This document shows positions 18,626 to 27,781 of a stretch of DNA of 64,000 nucleotides, piece by piece. Within the stretch, counting starts at the first letter, position 1, and the number at the start of each line of letters is the position of its first letter. The translations under genes were made by a program, and so were the position numbers. Under the pieces are notes generated by a model, which worked only from the letters and a program-made list of their open reading frames with translations, did no database searches and was not told the origin of the DNA. The DNA is from Donghicola eburneus (GTDB lineage Bacteria; Pseudomonadota; Alphaproteobacteria; Rhodobacterales; Rhodobacteraceae), in NCBI RefSeq assembly GCF_900115865.1, contig NZ_FOXY01000006.1, positions 186,001-250,000 on the forward strand. The letters are read 5' to 3'.

Positions 18626-19606
18626 ATGATGAAACTGACCAACATTGCACTTTGCGCCGCTATGGCGATCACCGCTGTCGCCGCACCTGCCTTTGCTCAG
18701 GACATCACCCTGAAAGCCAGCCACAACGCGAACGCCGAAGAGCCCTATGGCGTCGGTCTGCGCAAGATGGCCGAAGTTCTGGAAGCAAAAACAGACGGTG
18801 CGGCCACCATTCAAGTGTTCGACAATGCGACCCTCGGCGACGAGATGGAGAGCATTCAGGGCACCCAGATGGGCACCGTGGACATCGCGGTAACCGCAAA
18901 CTCGACCCTGTCGAACTTTGTCCCCGATCTGTCGGTCTTCTCGCTGCCCTTCATCTTTGAAAACGCAGAGCAGATGGACCGCGCCCTGAGCGATCCCGCC
19001 GTCCGTGACGCCATTCAGGCAGAGCTGGAAAAGCAAGGCTTCCACCTGCTGGCCGTCTTCTCGGCAGGCACCCGCCACATCATGACCAAGAAGCCGATTG
19101 AATCGCTGGCTGACATGGAAGGCCTGAAGATCCGCACCATGCAGAACCCTGCGCACGTGGATACCTTCAACGCATTTGGCGCGAACGCGACCCCGATTGC
19201 CTACACCGAACTTTACGGCGCGCTGGAAACCGGCGTTGTGGATGGCGCAGAGGCGGCGAACACCAACTTCTTCTCGCAGAAGTTCTACGAAGTTGCGCCC
19301 GACTGGGCCGTTGTTGGTTGGCTGGAACTGGTCGCGCCCGTGATCATGGGCAAAGCTGCCTATGACGCTCTGCCCGAAGATGTTCAGGCGGCTCTGGACG
19401 AAGCGGGCCTCGAAGCCGGCAAGTTCGAGCGTGCCACTTATCTGGCCAGCGACAACGCACGCTTTGCGGATCTGGAAGAGGTTGGCGTGAAAATGACCCG
19501 CCCCGACACCACCGAGTTCCGCGAAGCCGCAGCTCCCGTCCAGCAGAAGTATCTGGAAACCGAGGGCCAGAAGAAAATCTTCGAACTTCTGAAATCGGTC
19601 GAGTAA
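18626..19606 (+). CDS. dctP: TRAP transporter substrate-binding protein DctP type
   Basis: The 326-residue periplasmic protein has a Sec signal peptide (to AFA-Q, about residue 25) and the DctP fold. The carboxylate-binding arginine lies in LKIRTMQNP. The blocks IAYTELYGALETGVVDGAE and GTRHIMTKKPI are typical. AAGGA precedes ATG 18626 by 5 bp. Ligands of this family are usually organic acids, and the neighbours suggest a keto- or hydroxy-acid or one to be activated with CoA. Confidence 0.93.
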   Translation: MMKLTNIALCAAMAITAVAAPAFAQDITLKASHNANAEEPYGVGLRKMAEVLEAKTDGAATIQVFDNATLGDEMESIQGTQMGTVDIAVTANSTLSNFVPDLSVFSLPFIFENAEQMDRALSDPAVRDAIQAELEKQGFHLLAVFSAGTRHIMTKKPIESLADMEGLKIRTMQNPAHVDTFNAFGANATPIAYTELYGALETGVVDGAEAANTNFFSQKFYEVAPDWAVVGWLELVAPVIMGKAAYDALPEDVQAALDEAGLEAGKFERATYLASDNARFADLEEVGVKMTRPDTTEFREAAAPVQQKYLETEGQKKIFELLKSVE

Positions 19607-19630
19607 CCCTTCCTTACTAGACCCAACTCA

Positions 19631-19660
19631 CCCGGCCGTGCCGCTTCCCGTGCGGCCGGG
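19631..19660 (+). terminator. GC-rich hairpin between dctP and dctQ
   Basis: CCCGGCCG and CGGCCGGG can form a perfect 8-bp stem, followed by GCTTT. It lies in the 79-bp gap after the binding-protein gene and may act as partial terminator or mRNA stabiliser, as in the ugpB-ugpA gap. Confidence 0.45.
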
Positions 19661-19685
19661 GCTTTACGACCGGAAAGTTTCGCCC

Positions 19686-20204
19686 ATGTTCGCCCTTCTC
19701 GAACGCCTTTGTCTGATTTTGCGTGCTGTCGCCTCTGCTGCGGTGATCATCCTGTTCACCGTGATGATGGTCTCGGTTCTGGTGCAGATCGGCGGGCGAT
19801 ACGTCTTTAACTACTCCATCGCCGCAGCGTCCGAGATCGCGACCTTTAGCCAGATATGGCTGGTGCTTCTAGGCTCCGGCGTTGCTTTGGCTCGCGGCCA
19901 GCACGTCGCAATCGACATGCTCCCTGCCAAGCTGCCGCTGCCCTACGCCCGCGTTGCGCTGGTTTTGATCGCCGTGGTTGTCGCGAGTTTCCTGTGGGTT
20001 TTGGCCTATGGCACCCAGCCCCTGATCAAGATGGGCGCGTTCCAGCTCTCGCCAGCCCTGCGCGTCCCGATGAAGTATATCTACCTCTGCCTGCCCATCG
20101 GCGCCGGTTACATGACGCTCGAGCTGCTGCTCGCCGTGATCCAGCGCTGGGACAACCCCTTCCCCCCGCCCGAAGCTGACCCAGACCCCGAGGAGGCCAT
20201 CTGA
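19686..20204 (+). CDS. dctQ: TRAP transporter small permease DctQ type
   Basis: The 172-residue protein has four hydrophobic helices and the DctQ signatures GGRYVFNYSIAAASEIATF and LLGSGVALARGQHVAIDML. Together with DctM it forms the sodium-coupled membrane part of the TRAP importer. ATG 19686 is used; the stop overlaps the dctM start by one base (TGATG). Confidence 0.92.
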   Translation: MFALLERLCLILRAVASAAVIILFTVMMVSVLVQIGGRYVFNYSIAAASEIATFSQIWLVLLGSGVALARGQHVAIDMLPAKLPLPYARVALVLIAVVVASFLWVLAYGTQPLIKMGAFQLSPALRVPMKYIYLCLPIGAGYMTLELLLAVIQRWDNPFPPPEADPDPEEAI

Positions 20205-21490
20205 TGCTGGTTATCGCTCTTGCCTTCCTGTTCCTGCTTGCTCTCGGCGTCCCTGTTGTCTTCGTCCTTGGCGCCTCGGCGGTGCTGGCGCTGATCTCCA
20301 CGACCGACGTGCCTGTTGCTATCGTCAGCCAGCGTGTCTTTGCCGGACTGAACTCCTTTACCCTGATGGCGATCCCGTTCTTTGTCTTTGCTGGCGTGAT
20401 CATGGACGCTGGCGGCATCTCTCGCCGGATCGTCCAGTTCGCCTCGGCTTTGATCGGCTGGGTCGTCGGCAGCCTTTACCAAGTCAGCTGCGTTGCGGCG
20501 GCTGGTCTGGCGGCGATCTCGGGCTCCGGCTCGGCGGATACCGCTGCGATCTCGGCGATCATGCAGCCGCAACTGCGACGCAAAGGGTATGACGTCGACT
20601 TCGGCGCGGCCCTGATCGCCTGCGCAGGCTCTATCGCGCAGGTCATCCCGCCAAGCCTGACCATGGTCATCCTTGCTGTTGTGTCCAACGTGTCTATTGG
20701 TGCGCTGTTCATCTCGGGCATCCTGCCCGGCGCGATGTGCATCCTGATGCTGATGGTCATTTCTTACTTCAAGGCCCGCAGTGGGGGCGACGTCTACCGC
20801 GATAGTGAACCCTTTACCCTGCCGCGCCTTGGCCGCGCCGCGTGGGCCGCGCTGCCCGCCGCTGGTATGCCCTTCCTGATCCTTGGCGGTATTCTTGGCG
20901 GGGTTTTCACCCCGACCGAAGCGGCGGCTGTCTCTGGCTTCTATGGTCTGCTGGTGGGTGCGTTCGTTTATCGTGACCTGAAACTCAGCGCACTGCCAAG
21001 CCTGATCCTGAAAACCGCGTCCCTGTCCGCCGCCGTCATGCTGATCATCGGCACCGCGAGCGTCTTCTCTTGGCTCATCGCCAACGCGAACGTCCCTCAA
21101 ATCCTTGGCGAGTGGATCAAAAGCGTTTCGTCGAGCCAAGTCGTGTTTCTGATCATCGCGAACCTCTTGTTCCTGTTCGTGGGCATGTTCCTCGAAACCA
21201 TCGCGGCGATCCTGATCATGGTGCCCGTACTGGCCCCGATCGCAGTGACCATGGGCGTCGACCCGCTGCACTTCTCGCTGCTCGTGATCCTGAACTGCGC
21301 GATTGGCACGGTGACCCCGCCCTATGGCGTGTCCCTGTTCGTGGCTTCGTCCGTCGCCGGACGGTCCGTGATGCAGGTGTCCCGCCGCCTCGCGTGGCCG
21401 CTGGCGGGCCTGTTCTCCATGCTGATCGCCGTGACCTTTATCCCTGAACTTACGCTGTTCCTGCCCCGCATGTTCGGCCTGATTGATTAA
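20204..21490 (+). CDS. dctM: TRAP transporter large permease DctM type
   Basis: The 428-residue protein has about 11-12 hydrophobic segments and the DctM blocks GLAAISGSGSADTAAISA, IPPSLTMVI and GTVTPPYGVSLFV. It carries out sodium-coupled substrate transfer from the DctP protein. It is coupled to dctQ by a one-base overlap. Confidence 0.95.
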   Translation: MLVIALAFLFLLALGVPVVFVLGASAVLALISTTDVPVAIVSQRVFAGLNSFTLMAIPFFVFAGVIMDAGGISRRIVQFASALIGWVVGSLYQVSCVAAAGLAAISGSGSADTAAISAIMQPQLRRKGYDVDFGAALIACAGSIAQVIPPSLTMVILAVVSNVSIGALFISGILPGAMCILMLMVISYFKARSGGDVYRDSEPFTLPRLGRAAWAALPAAGMPFLILGGILGGVFTPTEAAAVSGFYGLLVGAFVYRDLKLSALPSLILKTASLSAAVMLIIGTASVFSWLIANANVPQILGEWIKSVSSSQVVFLIIANLLFLFVGMFLETIAAILIMVPVLAPIAVTMGVDPLHFSLLVILNCAIGTVTPPYGVSLFVASSVAGRSVMQVSRRLAWPLAGLFSMLIAVTFIPELTLFLPRMFGLID

Positions 21491-21508
21491 CCAGAAAGAC
21501 CACCACTC

Positions 21509-21919
21509 ATGACCAAACTCAAAGTCACCATCGCCGGTATCGAATTCGACGCCAAGTTCGAAGAAGACGCGCCCAAAACCGTCGCCGCATTCAAAGCGCA
21601 GCTGCCCTATAAAAGCAAAGTCGTTCACGTGCGCTGGTCGGGCGAGGGCGTGTGGATCCCCCTTGGCGATACCGATTTCGGCGTCGATTACGAGAACCAC
21701 ACCACCTATCCCGCGCCCGGTCAGTTCGTGCTGTATCCCGGGGGCATTTCCGAGACCGAGATTCTGCTGGCCTATGGCGGCGTGAACTTTGCCTCCAAGA
21801 TGGGGCAGCTGGCGGGCAACCACTTCATCACACTGACCTCGAACCTCGACAAGCTGAAAGAGATCGGCCCCAAGGTTCTGTGGGAAGGCGCGCAGGACAT
21901 CCTGTTCGAAGAAGTTTAA
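21509..21919 (+). CDS. DUF3830 family protein
   Basis: The 136-residue soluble protein matches DUF3830, a cyclophilin-like beta-barrel family. Segments such as RWSGEGVWIPLG, GQFVLYPGGISETEILLAYG and NHFITL fit. No signal peptide is seen. The biochemical role of DUF3830 is not established; members often sit in catabolic operons with amidohydrolases or TRAP transporters. Here it lies 18 bp after dctM and 18 bp before the ligase. Confidence 0.78.
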   Translation: MTKLKVTIAGIEFDAKFEEDAPKTVAAFKAQLPYKSKVVHVRWSGEGVWIPLGDTDFGVDYENHTTYPAPGQFVLYPGGISETEILLAYGGVNFASKMGQLAGNHFITLTSNLDKLKEIGPKVLWEGAQDILFEEV

Positions 21920-21937
21920 GCGACAGAAAGGTACGCC

Positions 21938-23437
21938 ATGACCGCATCCCCCATCAGCTTTGGCGCCCGTCTGCGCCAGTTGGCCGCAGAGCGTGGCGAC
22001 CAGACCGCCTTGGTGTTTTTGTCGGGTGTGGGGGACGCGCAAACCTATTCATGGCGCGAGTTGAACGCGATGGCTGACCGCTTTGCCCGTGCGCTGATGG
22101 CGCGCGGCGTGGGGCAGGGGGATGTGGTGGGCTTTGCCTTGGGCAACGTGCCTGCCCATATCGCGCTGGCCGTTGCGATCTGGCGAGTCGGTGCGACGAC
22201 GATGGTGCTGGACCCCGGCATCAAGCCCGAAACCGCCGCCGCCATGAAAGAGCGTAGCGGCGCCGCGCTGGTCGTGTCCCAGCGCACGGGCGTCGGTGAT
22301 CTGACCCAGTGTGATTTCGAAGCTCTGGCTAAGAGCCTGCCTGAAACAGAGGTCGAGGACCGCATCTCGACACCGGGCAAGATTGTCTTGTCCGGCGGAT
22401 CGACAGGTCTGCCCAAGATGATGTGCGACGAGCGTCCGCTCGTCCGTGTGCCGGGGGCCAGCTGGGGCCGCGTGGCCCCGCGTTTGGGCTTCCGCTGTGA
22501 TCAGGTGCAACTGGTGTGCGGGGCGATGTCCCACAACGCGCCGTTCACTTGGGCGCAGAACGGGCTCTTCGAGGGCAACACGCTGGTCCTGATGGAGCGG
22601 TTCGATGCCGTCCGCGCCCTGCAAGTCATCGATGAATATCAGGTTGGTTTCGCGATGGTCGTCCCCACCATGATGGTGCGGATGTACGACCGCTTGGCGG
22701 CCAGCGGCGCAAGTCTCAAAACTCTGCACGCCATGTATCACACCGGCGCGCCCTGCGCCGCGTGGCTGAAAGAGGCGTGGATCGAAGTTCTTGGCCCCGA
22801 CCGCGTGACCGAGATGTACGGGTCGGGTGAAAACACCGGCCAGACCACGATCACAGGGGCCGAATGGCTGGCTCATCGCGGGTCGGTAGGGCGCGGGTTC
22901 GAGACCGATATCCGCATCTATGGCCCCGATGGCGCATTGCTGCCCGCAGGTGAGGCCGGAGAGATTTTCATGCGTCCCGATGACCTCGGTGGGCGCAGCC
23001 ACTATGCTGGCCCGAATGCCCCCCAGCCCGAGCGAGATGCCGATGGCTATCAAAGCATCGGTGATGTCGGTTGGCTGGATCAGGACGGCTACCTGTACCT
23101 TGGCGGTCGGCGCGATGACGTGATCAACACGGGCGGCGTCAAGGTGCACCCCGAAACCATCGAGGCTGTGCTGCTGCAGTTCCCCGACGTGGCGGATGCG
23201 GTGGTGTTTGGCGCCACAGATCGCGAATGGGGGCAGCGCATCGTGGCCTGCCTAGAGCCCAAAGCGGGTGCAGAAATCGATCATGCGGCGCTGCGGAAAT
23301 TTTGCGCTGAAAAGCTGAGCCCGCAAGAGGTGCCCAAAGACATTTCTGTGCTGGATGCGCTGCCTCGCGACGGGTTTGGCAAGATCCGGCGCAAGGCCTG
23401 CGCCGCAGAATGGGCAGAGACACGGACCGACGCCTGA
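21938..23437 (+). CDS. AMP-dependent acyl-CoA synthetase/ligase
   Basis: The 499-residue enzyme activates a carboxylic acid to its CoA thioester via an acyl-adenylate. The P-loop reads LSGGSTGLPKMM, the A5 core is EMYGSGENTGQT, the hinge GRRDDVINTGGVKVHPETIE, and the catalytic Lys lies in GFGKIRRKA. All catalytic motifs look intact. It ends the DapA/TRAP operon and would make the CoA ester used by the acyl-CoA dehydrogenases and MaoC proteins on either side. Substrate unknown. Confidence 0.9.
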   Translation: MTASPISFGARLRQLAAERGDQTALVFLSGVGDAQTYSWRELNAMADRFARALMARGVGQGDVVGFALGNVPAHIALAVAIWRVGATTMVLDPGIKPETAAAMKERSGAALVVSQRTGVGDLTQCDFEALAKSLPETEVEDRISTPGKIVLSGGSTGLPKMMCDERPLVRVPGASWGRVAPRLGFRCDQVQLVCGAMSHNAPFTWAQNGLFEGNTLVLMERFDAVRALQVIDEYQVGFAMVVPTMMVRMYDRLAASGASLKTLHAMYHTGAPCAAWLKEAWIEVLGPDRVTEMYGSGENTGQTTITGAEWLAHRGSVGRGFETDIRIYGPDGALLPAGEAGEIFMRPDDLGGRSHYAGPNAPQPERDADGYQSIGDVGWLDQDGYLYLGGRRDDVINTGGVKVHPETIEAVLLQFPDVADAVVFGATDREWGQRIVACLEPKAGAEIDHAALRKFCAEKLSPQEVPKDISVLDALPRDGFGKIRRKACAAEWAETRTDA

Positions 23438-23508
23438 ACAGCGCGGTAGATATCAGGGAAATCCAGTGAAGCCATTGATATGAATAGGAAACCTTCTTCG
23501 GCTTATAC

Positions 23509-23525
23509 TATTTGAAAAACAAATA
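23509..23525. promoter_or_regulatory. Inverted repeat before the CoA-transferase operon
   Basis: TATTTG-N5-CAAATA is a perfect AT-rich inverted repeat 88 bp before the CoA-transferase start. It satisfies the T-N11-A rule of LysR sites. The LysR regulator encoded at the end of this operon is the obvious candidate to bind here. The surrounding 175-bp gap (23438-23612) is AT-richer than its flanks and holds no gene. Confidence 0.45.
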
Positions 23526-23612
23526 TCAGGCGTATGAATGATTATCGCAGGCTATATTAACAGCCGCTTTTGATTGCTCTAGCCTGATCTCAGACAACAC
23601 AAAGGGATCATC

Positions 23613-24815
23613 ATGGGCGCACTCGACGGAATCCGGGTACTCAGCTTTAACCACTTCTTGTCCGGCCCCGCTGCGGCGCAGCATTTGGGCGATATCGGTG
23701 CGGATGTCATCACGGTCGAACCCTTGACCGGCGCGTTCCAGCGCAACTGGGCCGTGGCCAATCGGTTCGTGGACGATACCTCGGTCAACCATATCACGAC
23801 GGGGCGTAACAAACGCTCGATCGCGGTGGATTTGAAGTCCCCCGAAGGCATCGCGACGGTCAAGAAACTGATCGAAACTGCTGATGTGGTGATGGAGAAT
23901 TTCCGCCCCGGCACGCTGGACAAACTGGGTCTGTCCGAAGCCGAAATGCGCGCAGTCAACCCGCGCATTATCATCGCGACCACCACCGGATACGGCATCG
24001 ATGGCCCCTACGCCAAACGCCCCGGTCAGGACGTTCTGCTGCAGGCGATGTGCGGTCTGGCCGCCCACACCGGCAGCATGGAGAGCGGGCCGGTCGCGGT
24101 TGGCTCTGTCCCGATTGACCATCACGCAGCGGCGCTGACTGTTGCGGGGATCATCGCGGCGCTGTTCGAGCGCGAGCGCACTGGTGTTGCCCGCCGCGTG
24201 GACGTGAACATGTTGCAGGCCGCAATGGACTTGCAGGGTGAATCCATCACCGCATGGATGAACGGCGCCGAAAAGGCGGGTCCGCGTGGTCAGGACGGCA
24301 TGGCCAACTGGTTCAGCCCCGCGCCCTACGGGATTTATGCGGCAAAAGACGGACACGTCATGATCTCGATGTCCACGCCGTCGCAGCTGTCCGGTGCGTT
24401 GAACCTGCCGCAACTGGCGGAACTGAGCGCTGACGAAGGCTTTAGCAAGCGTGGTGAAATCTCGCGCCTCGTGGCGGCGGGCATGGCCACGCTGACCATT
24501 GAAGAGGCCGTAGAAAAGCTGACCGAAGCAGGCGTCTGGCATGAAGTTGTCCGCGACTATGATGGTCTGCTCGACAACCCGCAGGTCGATCACCTGCAGG
24601 CCTTTACCGACATGACGGGATCGCAGGGCTCGACCTTTAAAATGCTTTCCCACCCTGTCCGCTACGACGGAGAGGTTCCCCCCATCCGCACGATGCCCCC
24701 CGCCTTGGGCGAGCAAACCCGAGAGGTGTTGGCCGAGGCTGGCGTGGATGCTGCCGAGATCGATCGCCTGATCGAAGCTGGCGTCGTCGTGCAAACCAAC
24801 AAGATGCGCAGCTAA
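23613..24815 (+). CDS. CoA-transferase, CaiB/BaiF family III
   Basis: The 400-residue enzyme moves CoA between carboxylic acids. The family III pattern is clear: GDIGADVITVEP, NRNKRS-like NKRSIAVDLKSPEG, MENFRPG, and the catalytic Asp in PGQDVLLQAMCG. Typical length is about 400. It heads an eight-gene operon and offers a second route for CoA activation besides the ligase at 21.9 kb. Confidence 0.92.
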   Translation: MGALDGIRVLSFNHFLSGPAAAQHLGDIGADVITVEPLTGAFQRNWAVANRFVDDTSVNHITTGRNKRSIAVDLKSPEGIATVKKLIETADVVMENFRPGTLDKLGLSEAEMRAVNPRIIIATTTGYGIDGPYAKRPGQDVLLQAMCGLAAHTGSMESGPVAVGSVPIDHHAAALTVAGIIAALFERERTGVARRVDVNMLQAAMDLQGESITAWMNGAEKAGPRGQDGMANWFSPAPYGIYAAKDGHVMISMSTPSQLSGALNLPQLAELSADEGFSKRGEISRLVAAGMATLTIEEAVEKLTEAGVWHEVVRDYDGLLDNPQVDHLQAFTDMTGSQGSTFKMLSHPVRYDGEVPPIRTMPPALGEQTREVLAEAGVDAAEIDRLIEAGVVVQTNKMRS

Positions 24816-24842
24816 GCCTGCGCCCCGAAACTGGAGTAAGTT

Positions 24843-26006
24843 ATGGATTTTACGATTTCCGACGAGATGAAAATGGTCACCGAAGCGGTGGGCAAGTTCG
24901 TCCGCGAAAAGGTTCAGCCGTTGGAGTGCGAGACCGAAGAGAACGCGGAAATTCCCGCCGATAAACTGGCCGCTGTCCGCGCAGAGGCGCAGGAACTGGG
25001 CTTTTACGCCATGAATATGTCCGAGGGGGTCGGCGGCGCTGGCCTTAGCGTGATGGATATGTGTCTGGTCGAAGAGCAATTGGGCCAGACCTCTGACGCG
25101 CTGATCCGCCGGATTTTTGGGCAGGTTTACCCGATGCTGGAACAGTTCGAGGACGAGGCGCTTCGTCAGAAGTACCTCTATCCCACTGTCAAAGGTGACA
25201 AAATCTGCGCGATGGCGATCACCGAGCCGGGCGCGGGTTCTGACGCAGCGGCGATCAAGACCAACGCGCGTCTGGATGGTGACGAGTGGGTTCTGAACGG
25301 GACCAAACACTTTATCTCGGACGGTGACATTGCGGACTACGTGATCGTCATGGCCGTGACCGATGCCGAAAAGGGTGCTCGGGGCGGCATCACCCTGCTG
25401 ATCGTCGACAAGGGAACGCCCGGTTTTCAGGTCACCCGCAACCAGCCCATGATGGGGCACCGCGGCTATGGCCACGCGGAGCTGTATTTTGACAACGTGC
25501 GTATCCCCAAAGACAACGTGCTGGGAGAGGTCGGCAAAGGCTTCAAGGTGATGATGGCCAACGTGGGCGGCATTCGTTTGGGCCACATTGGTGCCCGTGC
25601 TGTTGGTATGGCTTCCCGCGTGCTGGAAATGATGCGCGAACATGCAGCCACCCGCAAACAGTTCGGCCAGCCCATCGGTGACTTCCAGATGGTGCAGCAG
25701 ATGATCGCCGACAGCGCGATGGAAATCTTTGCAACCCGCATGATGGTGCTGAACACCGCTTGGGAAGAAGATAACGGCATGGACCCGCGGGACAAGGTTT
25801 CAATGGTCAAGGTTCAGGCCTCGGAAATGCTGGGTCGCGTGGCGGATCGGGGCATTCAGGTGTTCGGCGGCTACGGCTTCACCAAAGAACTGCCGCTGGA
25901 ACGCATCTACCGTGATGCCCGCGTCACTCGCATCTACGACGGGACCTCCGAAGTGCACCGCATGCTGATCGCCCGCTCGGTGATCAAGCGCGGCCTGACC
26001 CTGTAA
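24843..26006 (+). CDS. Acyl-CoA dehydrogenase
   Basis: The 387-residue FAD enzyme has the motifs MAITEPGAGSDAAAIKT, GTKHFISDG and GGYGFTKELPLERIYRDARV. In the C-terminal motif the usual YEGT is YDGT (IYDGTSEVHRM), so the classical catalytic glutamate is replaced by aspartate at that place. This variant is common in branches linked to CaiB-type transferases. It lies 27 bp after the CoA-transferase. Confidence 0.92.
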   Translation: MDFTISDEMKMVTEAVGKFVREKVQPLECETEENAEIPADKLAAVRAEAQELGFYAMNMSEGVGGAGLSVMDMCLVEEQLGQTSDALIRRIFGQVYPMLEQFEDEALRQKYLYPTVKGDKICAMAITEPGAGSDAAAIKTNARLDGDEWVLNGTKHFISDGDIADYVIVMAVTDAEKGARGGITLLIVDKGTPGFQVTRNQPMMGHRGYGHAELYFDNVRIPKDNVLGEVGKGFKVMMANVGGIRLGHIGARAVGMASRVLEMMREHAATRKQFGQPIGDFQMVQQMIADSAMEIFATRMMVLNTAWEEDNGMDPRDKVSMVKVQASEMLGRVADRGIQVFGGYGFTKELPLERIYRDARVTRIYDGTSEVHRMLIARSVIKRGLTL

Positions 26007-26021
26007 TCGAAAGGATTTCCC

Positions 26022-26417
26022 ATGACTACGCCTCCCGCCACCGGCGACAGCATCACCTTTCGCAAGACCATGACCGTGGCCGAGCAGGGGTTCTTTACCG
26101 GCATCACTGGCAACATGACCAAATCCCACGTGGATCGCGCCTTTGCCAAATCCGTGGACCTGCCCGACATGTCGGTGTTCGAATTGGCGGCTGCCGGTCT
26201 GCTGACCACCGCTTTGGGGCGCCTCTGCGGCGCTGACTGGCGGATCGGTAGCTTCAACGTTGCGTTTGGCGCGTCGTTCCCCGTTGGTTCGTCATTGGCC
26301 GCCACCGCGACCGTGACAGAGGCCACCGATCAGGCGGTCGACTGCACCCTGACCATCGCGGTCGAGGGCACAGAGACGATCACCGGCACCGCCCGCATGG
26401 TCCCGCTGAAGGGCTAA
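26022..26417 (+). CDS. Hotdog-fold MaoC-like protein with altered active site
   Basis: The 131-residue protein aligns by eye with the MaoC gene that follows it. The hydratase motif reads ITGNMTKSHVDRAFA: the histidine remains but the usual aspartate is asparagine. It may be an inactive partner of the next gene's protein in a heteromeric hydratase, or a thioesterase-like variant. Tight packing (15 bp before, 3 bp after) supports co-function. Confidence 0.75.
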   Translation: MTTPPATGDSITFRKTMTVAEQGFFTGITGNMTKSHVDRAFAKSVDLPDMSVFELAAAGLLTTALGRLCGADWRIGSFNVAFGASFPVGSSLAATATVTEATDQAVDCTLTIAVEGTETITGTARMVPLKG

Positions 26418-26420
26418 GCC

Positions 26421-26855
26421 ATGTATGACATCCGCAACATCGATGAGCTGACCGTGGGCGACCGCGTGACCGTCTCGAAAACCGTGACCGAGGCGGACGG
26501 CGCCATGTACATCGCCGCGACCGGCGATTTCGGCCCTGTCCACGTGGACGAAGGCTATGCAAGCACCACACGGTTCGGCGAACGCCTTGCCCCGGGCATT
26601 CTGGTCGCGGGCATCTGCACGTCCGTCTTGACCGCTGAACTGGTGGGCACTGTGGGCGTGTCGATCCGCGACAGCTTCTGGTTCACCGGCGCGGTCCGCT
26701 ACGGAGACACGATCACCTTCGACATCTGGATTTCCTCGAAGGACGAGGAAAACCGCAGCGTCGATTGGCAGGCCAGCGCCCGAAACGAAGAGGGCGTCGA
26801 AGTCCTCAAGGCTGATGCCACCCTGAAATTCCCGAGAAAACGAGTGACCCAATGA
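26421..26855 (+). CDS. MaoC-family dehydratase
   Basis: The 144-residue hotdog protein keeps the hydratase-2 motif with both Asp and His (AATGDFGPVHVDEGYA) and the following RFGERLAPGILVAG segment. It is likely the catalytic (R)-specific enoyl-CoA hydratase of this operon, adding water to the product of the acyl-CoA dehydrogenase. The stop overlaps the next start (ATGA). Confidence 0.87.
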   Translation: MYDIRNIDELTVGDRVTVSKTVTEADGAMYIAATGDFGPVHVDEGYASTTRFGERLAPGILVAGICTSVLTAELVGTVGVSIRDSFWFTGAVRYGDTITFDIWISSKDEENRSVDWQASARNEEGVEVLKADATLKFPRKRVTQ

Positions 26856-27781
26856 CCATTTCCGCCAAAGACCTGCGTGGCATCACCGTCGCGACCGTTC
26901 TGCCCTTTGACGAAGCCGGTGCGATTGACTGGGATGGCTACAGCGCCGTTCTGGACCACTGCGCCAAGCCCGAAACCACCGATTGCGTCTTTGTAAACGG
27001 CCATGCGGGCGAAGCGACCGCCCTGACCGATGCCGAGAAGATGGCTGTGATCAAGCGGACCCGCGCACAGATTTCACCCAAACAGCCCCTGCTGGCTGGC
27101 GTTGTGCCCACCGGCATTCCCGATGCTCTGCGTCAGGCGGAAATGGTGTGCGAAGCGGGCGCCGATGTGGCCGTGATCTTCCCGCCCGAAGCTTTGGGCG
27201 GCGGCAATGCCAACACCATGGCGGCGGTCAAGATGTACGAGCATCTTGCCAAAGAGCTGCAAATGCCCCTGTCGCACTTCCAGTTCCCGATTGCCTCTGG
27301 CTTTGGTCTGGCGACCAATGTGCTGGCCGAGATCGCCAAGATCCCCGAGGTTATCGCGGTGAAAGAGGGCTCTGCCACGCTGCTGGCCTATGACGAAAAC
27401 CGCCGCGCGATCAAAGCGGCGGACGACAACACCGCGATCCTGCCCTCTAACTTCCATTGGTTCTTTAGCCAAGTGGCGTTGGGTGGCGACGGCATCCTGT
27501 CGGGACTGGCCAGCCTTGTTCCCGGTCTGCTCAAGGACCTGTGGGATGCGTCGGAAAACATGGATCTGGCGGCGATGCGCGCGGCGAATGATCGCCTGTA
27601 TCCCGTGGTCCGCGCGATCTATGGCCCTGCGCCTGTGGTCGATATGCACACCCGCATGAAAGACGGCCTTCAGATGATGGGCGTGATCAAGAACGCGGCC
27701 CCCCGTCTGCCCTTGCTGCCCCAGACCGAGGCGGTCCGCGACGGTGTCCGTCAGGCGCTGATCGCCGCAGAGGTGATGTGA
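26852..27781 (+). CDS. DapA-family protein, divergent (first of tandem pair)
   Basis: The 309-residue protein has the DapA/NanA TIM barrel. The Schiff-base lysine is present (VIAVKEGSA). The usual GTTGE loop is GHAGEA, and the catalytic tyrosine segment reads LSHFQFPIASG, with Phe in place of Tyr. It shares these changes with the next gene, which marks a separate subfamily. It may still form a Schiff base with a keto acid but use other proton-transfer residues. Overlaps at both ends (ATGA, TGATG) show tight coupling. Confidence 0.82.
   Translation: MTISAKDLRGITVATVLPFDEAGAIDWDGYSAVLDHCAKPETTDCVFVNGHAGEATALTDAEKMAVIKRTRAQISPKQPLLAGVVPTGIPDALRQAEMVCEAGADVAVIFPPEALGGGNANTMAAVKMYEHLAKELQMPLSHFQFPIASGFGLATNVLAEIAKIPEVIAVKEGSATLLAYDENRRAIKAADDNTAILPSNFHWFFSQVALGGDGILSGLASLVPGLLKDLWDASENMDLAAMRAANDRLYPVVRAIYGPAPVVDMHTRMKDGLQMMGVIKNAAPRLPLLPQTEAVRDGVRQALIAAEVM

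Noticed and set aside
20108-22042. 644-codon open frame on the minus strand
   Set aside because: It is antisense to dctQ, dctM and DUF3830 and rich in Asp, Arg, His and Gln, a typical shadow of membrane-protein codons.
23526-25643. 705-codon open frame on the minus strand
   Set aside because: It runs antisense to the CoA-transferase and acyl-CoA dehydrogenase, both with full motifs. It is a mirror of their codon usage.
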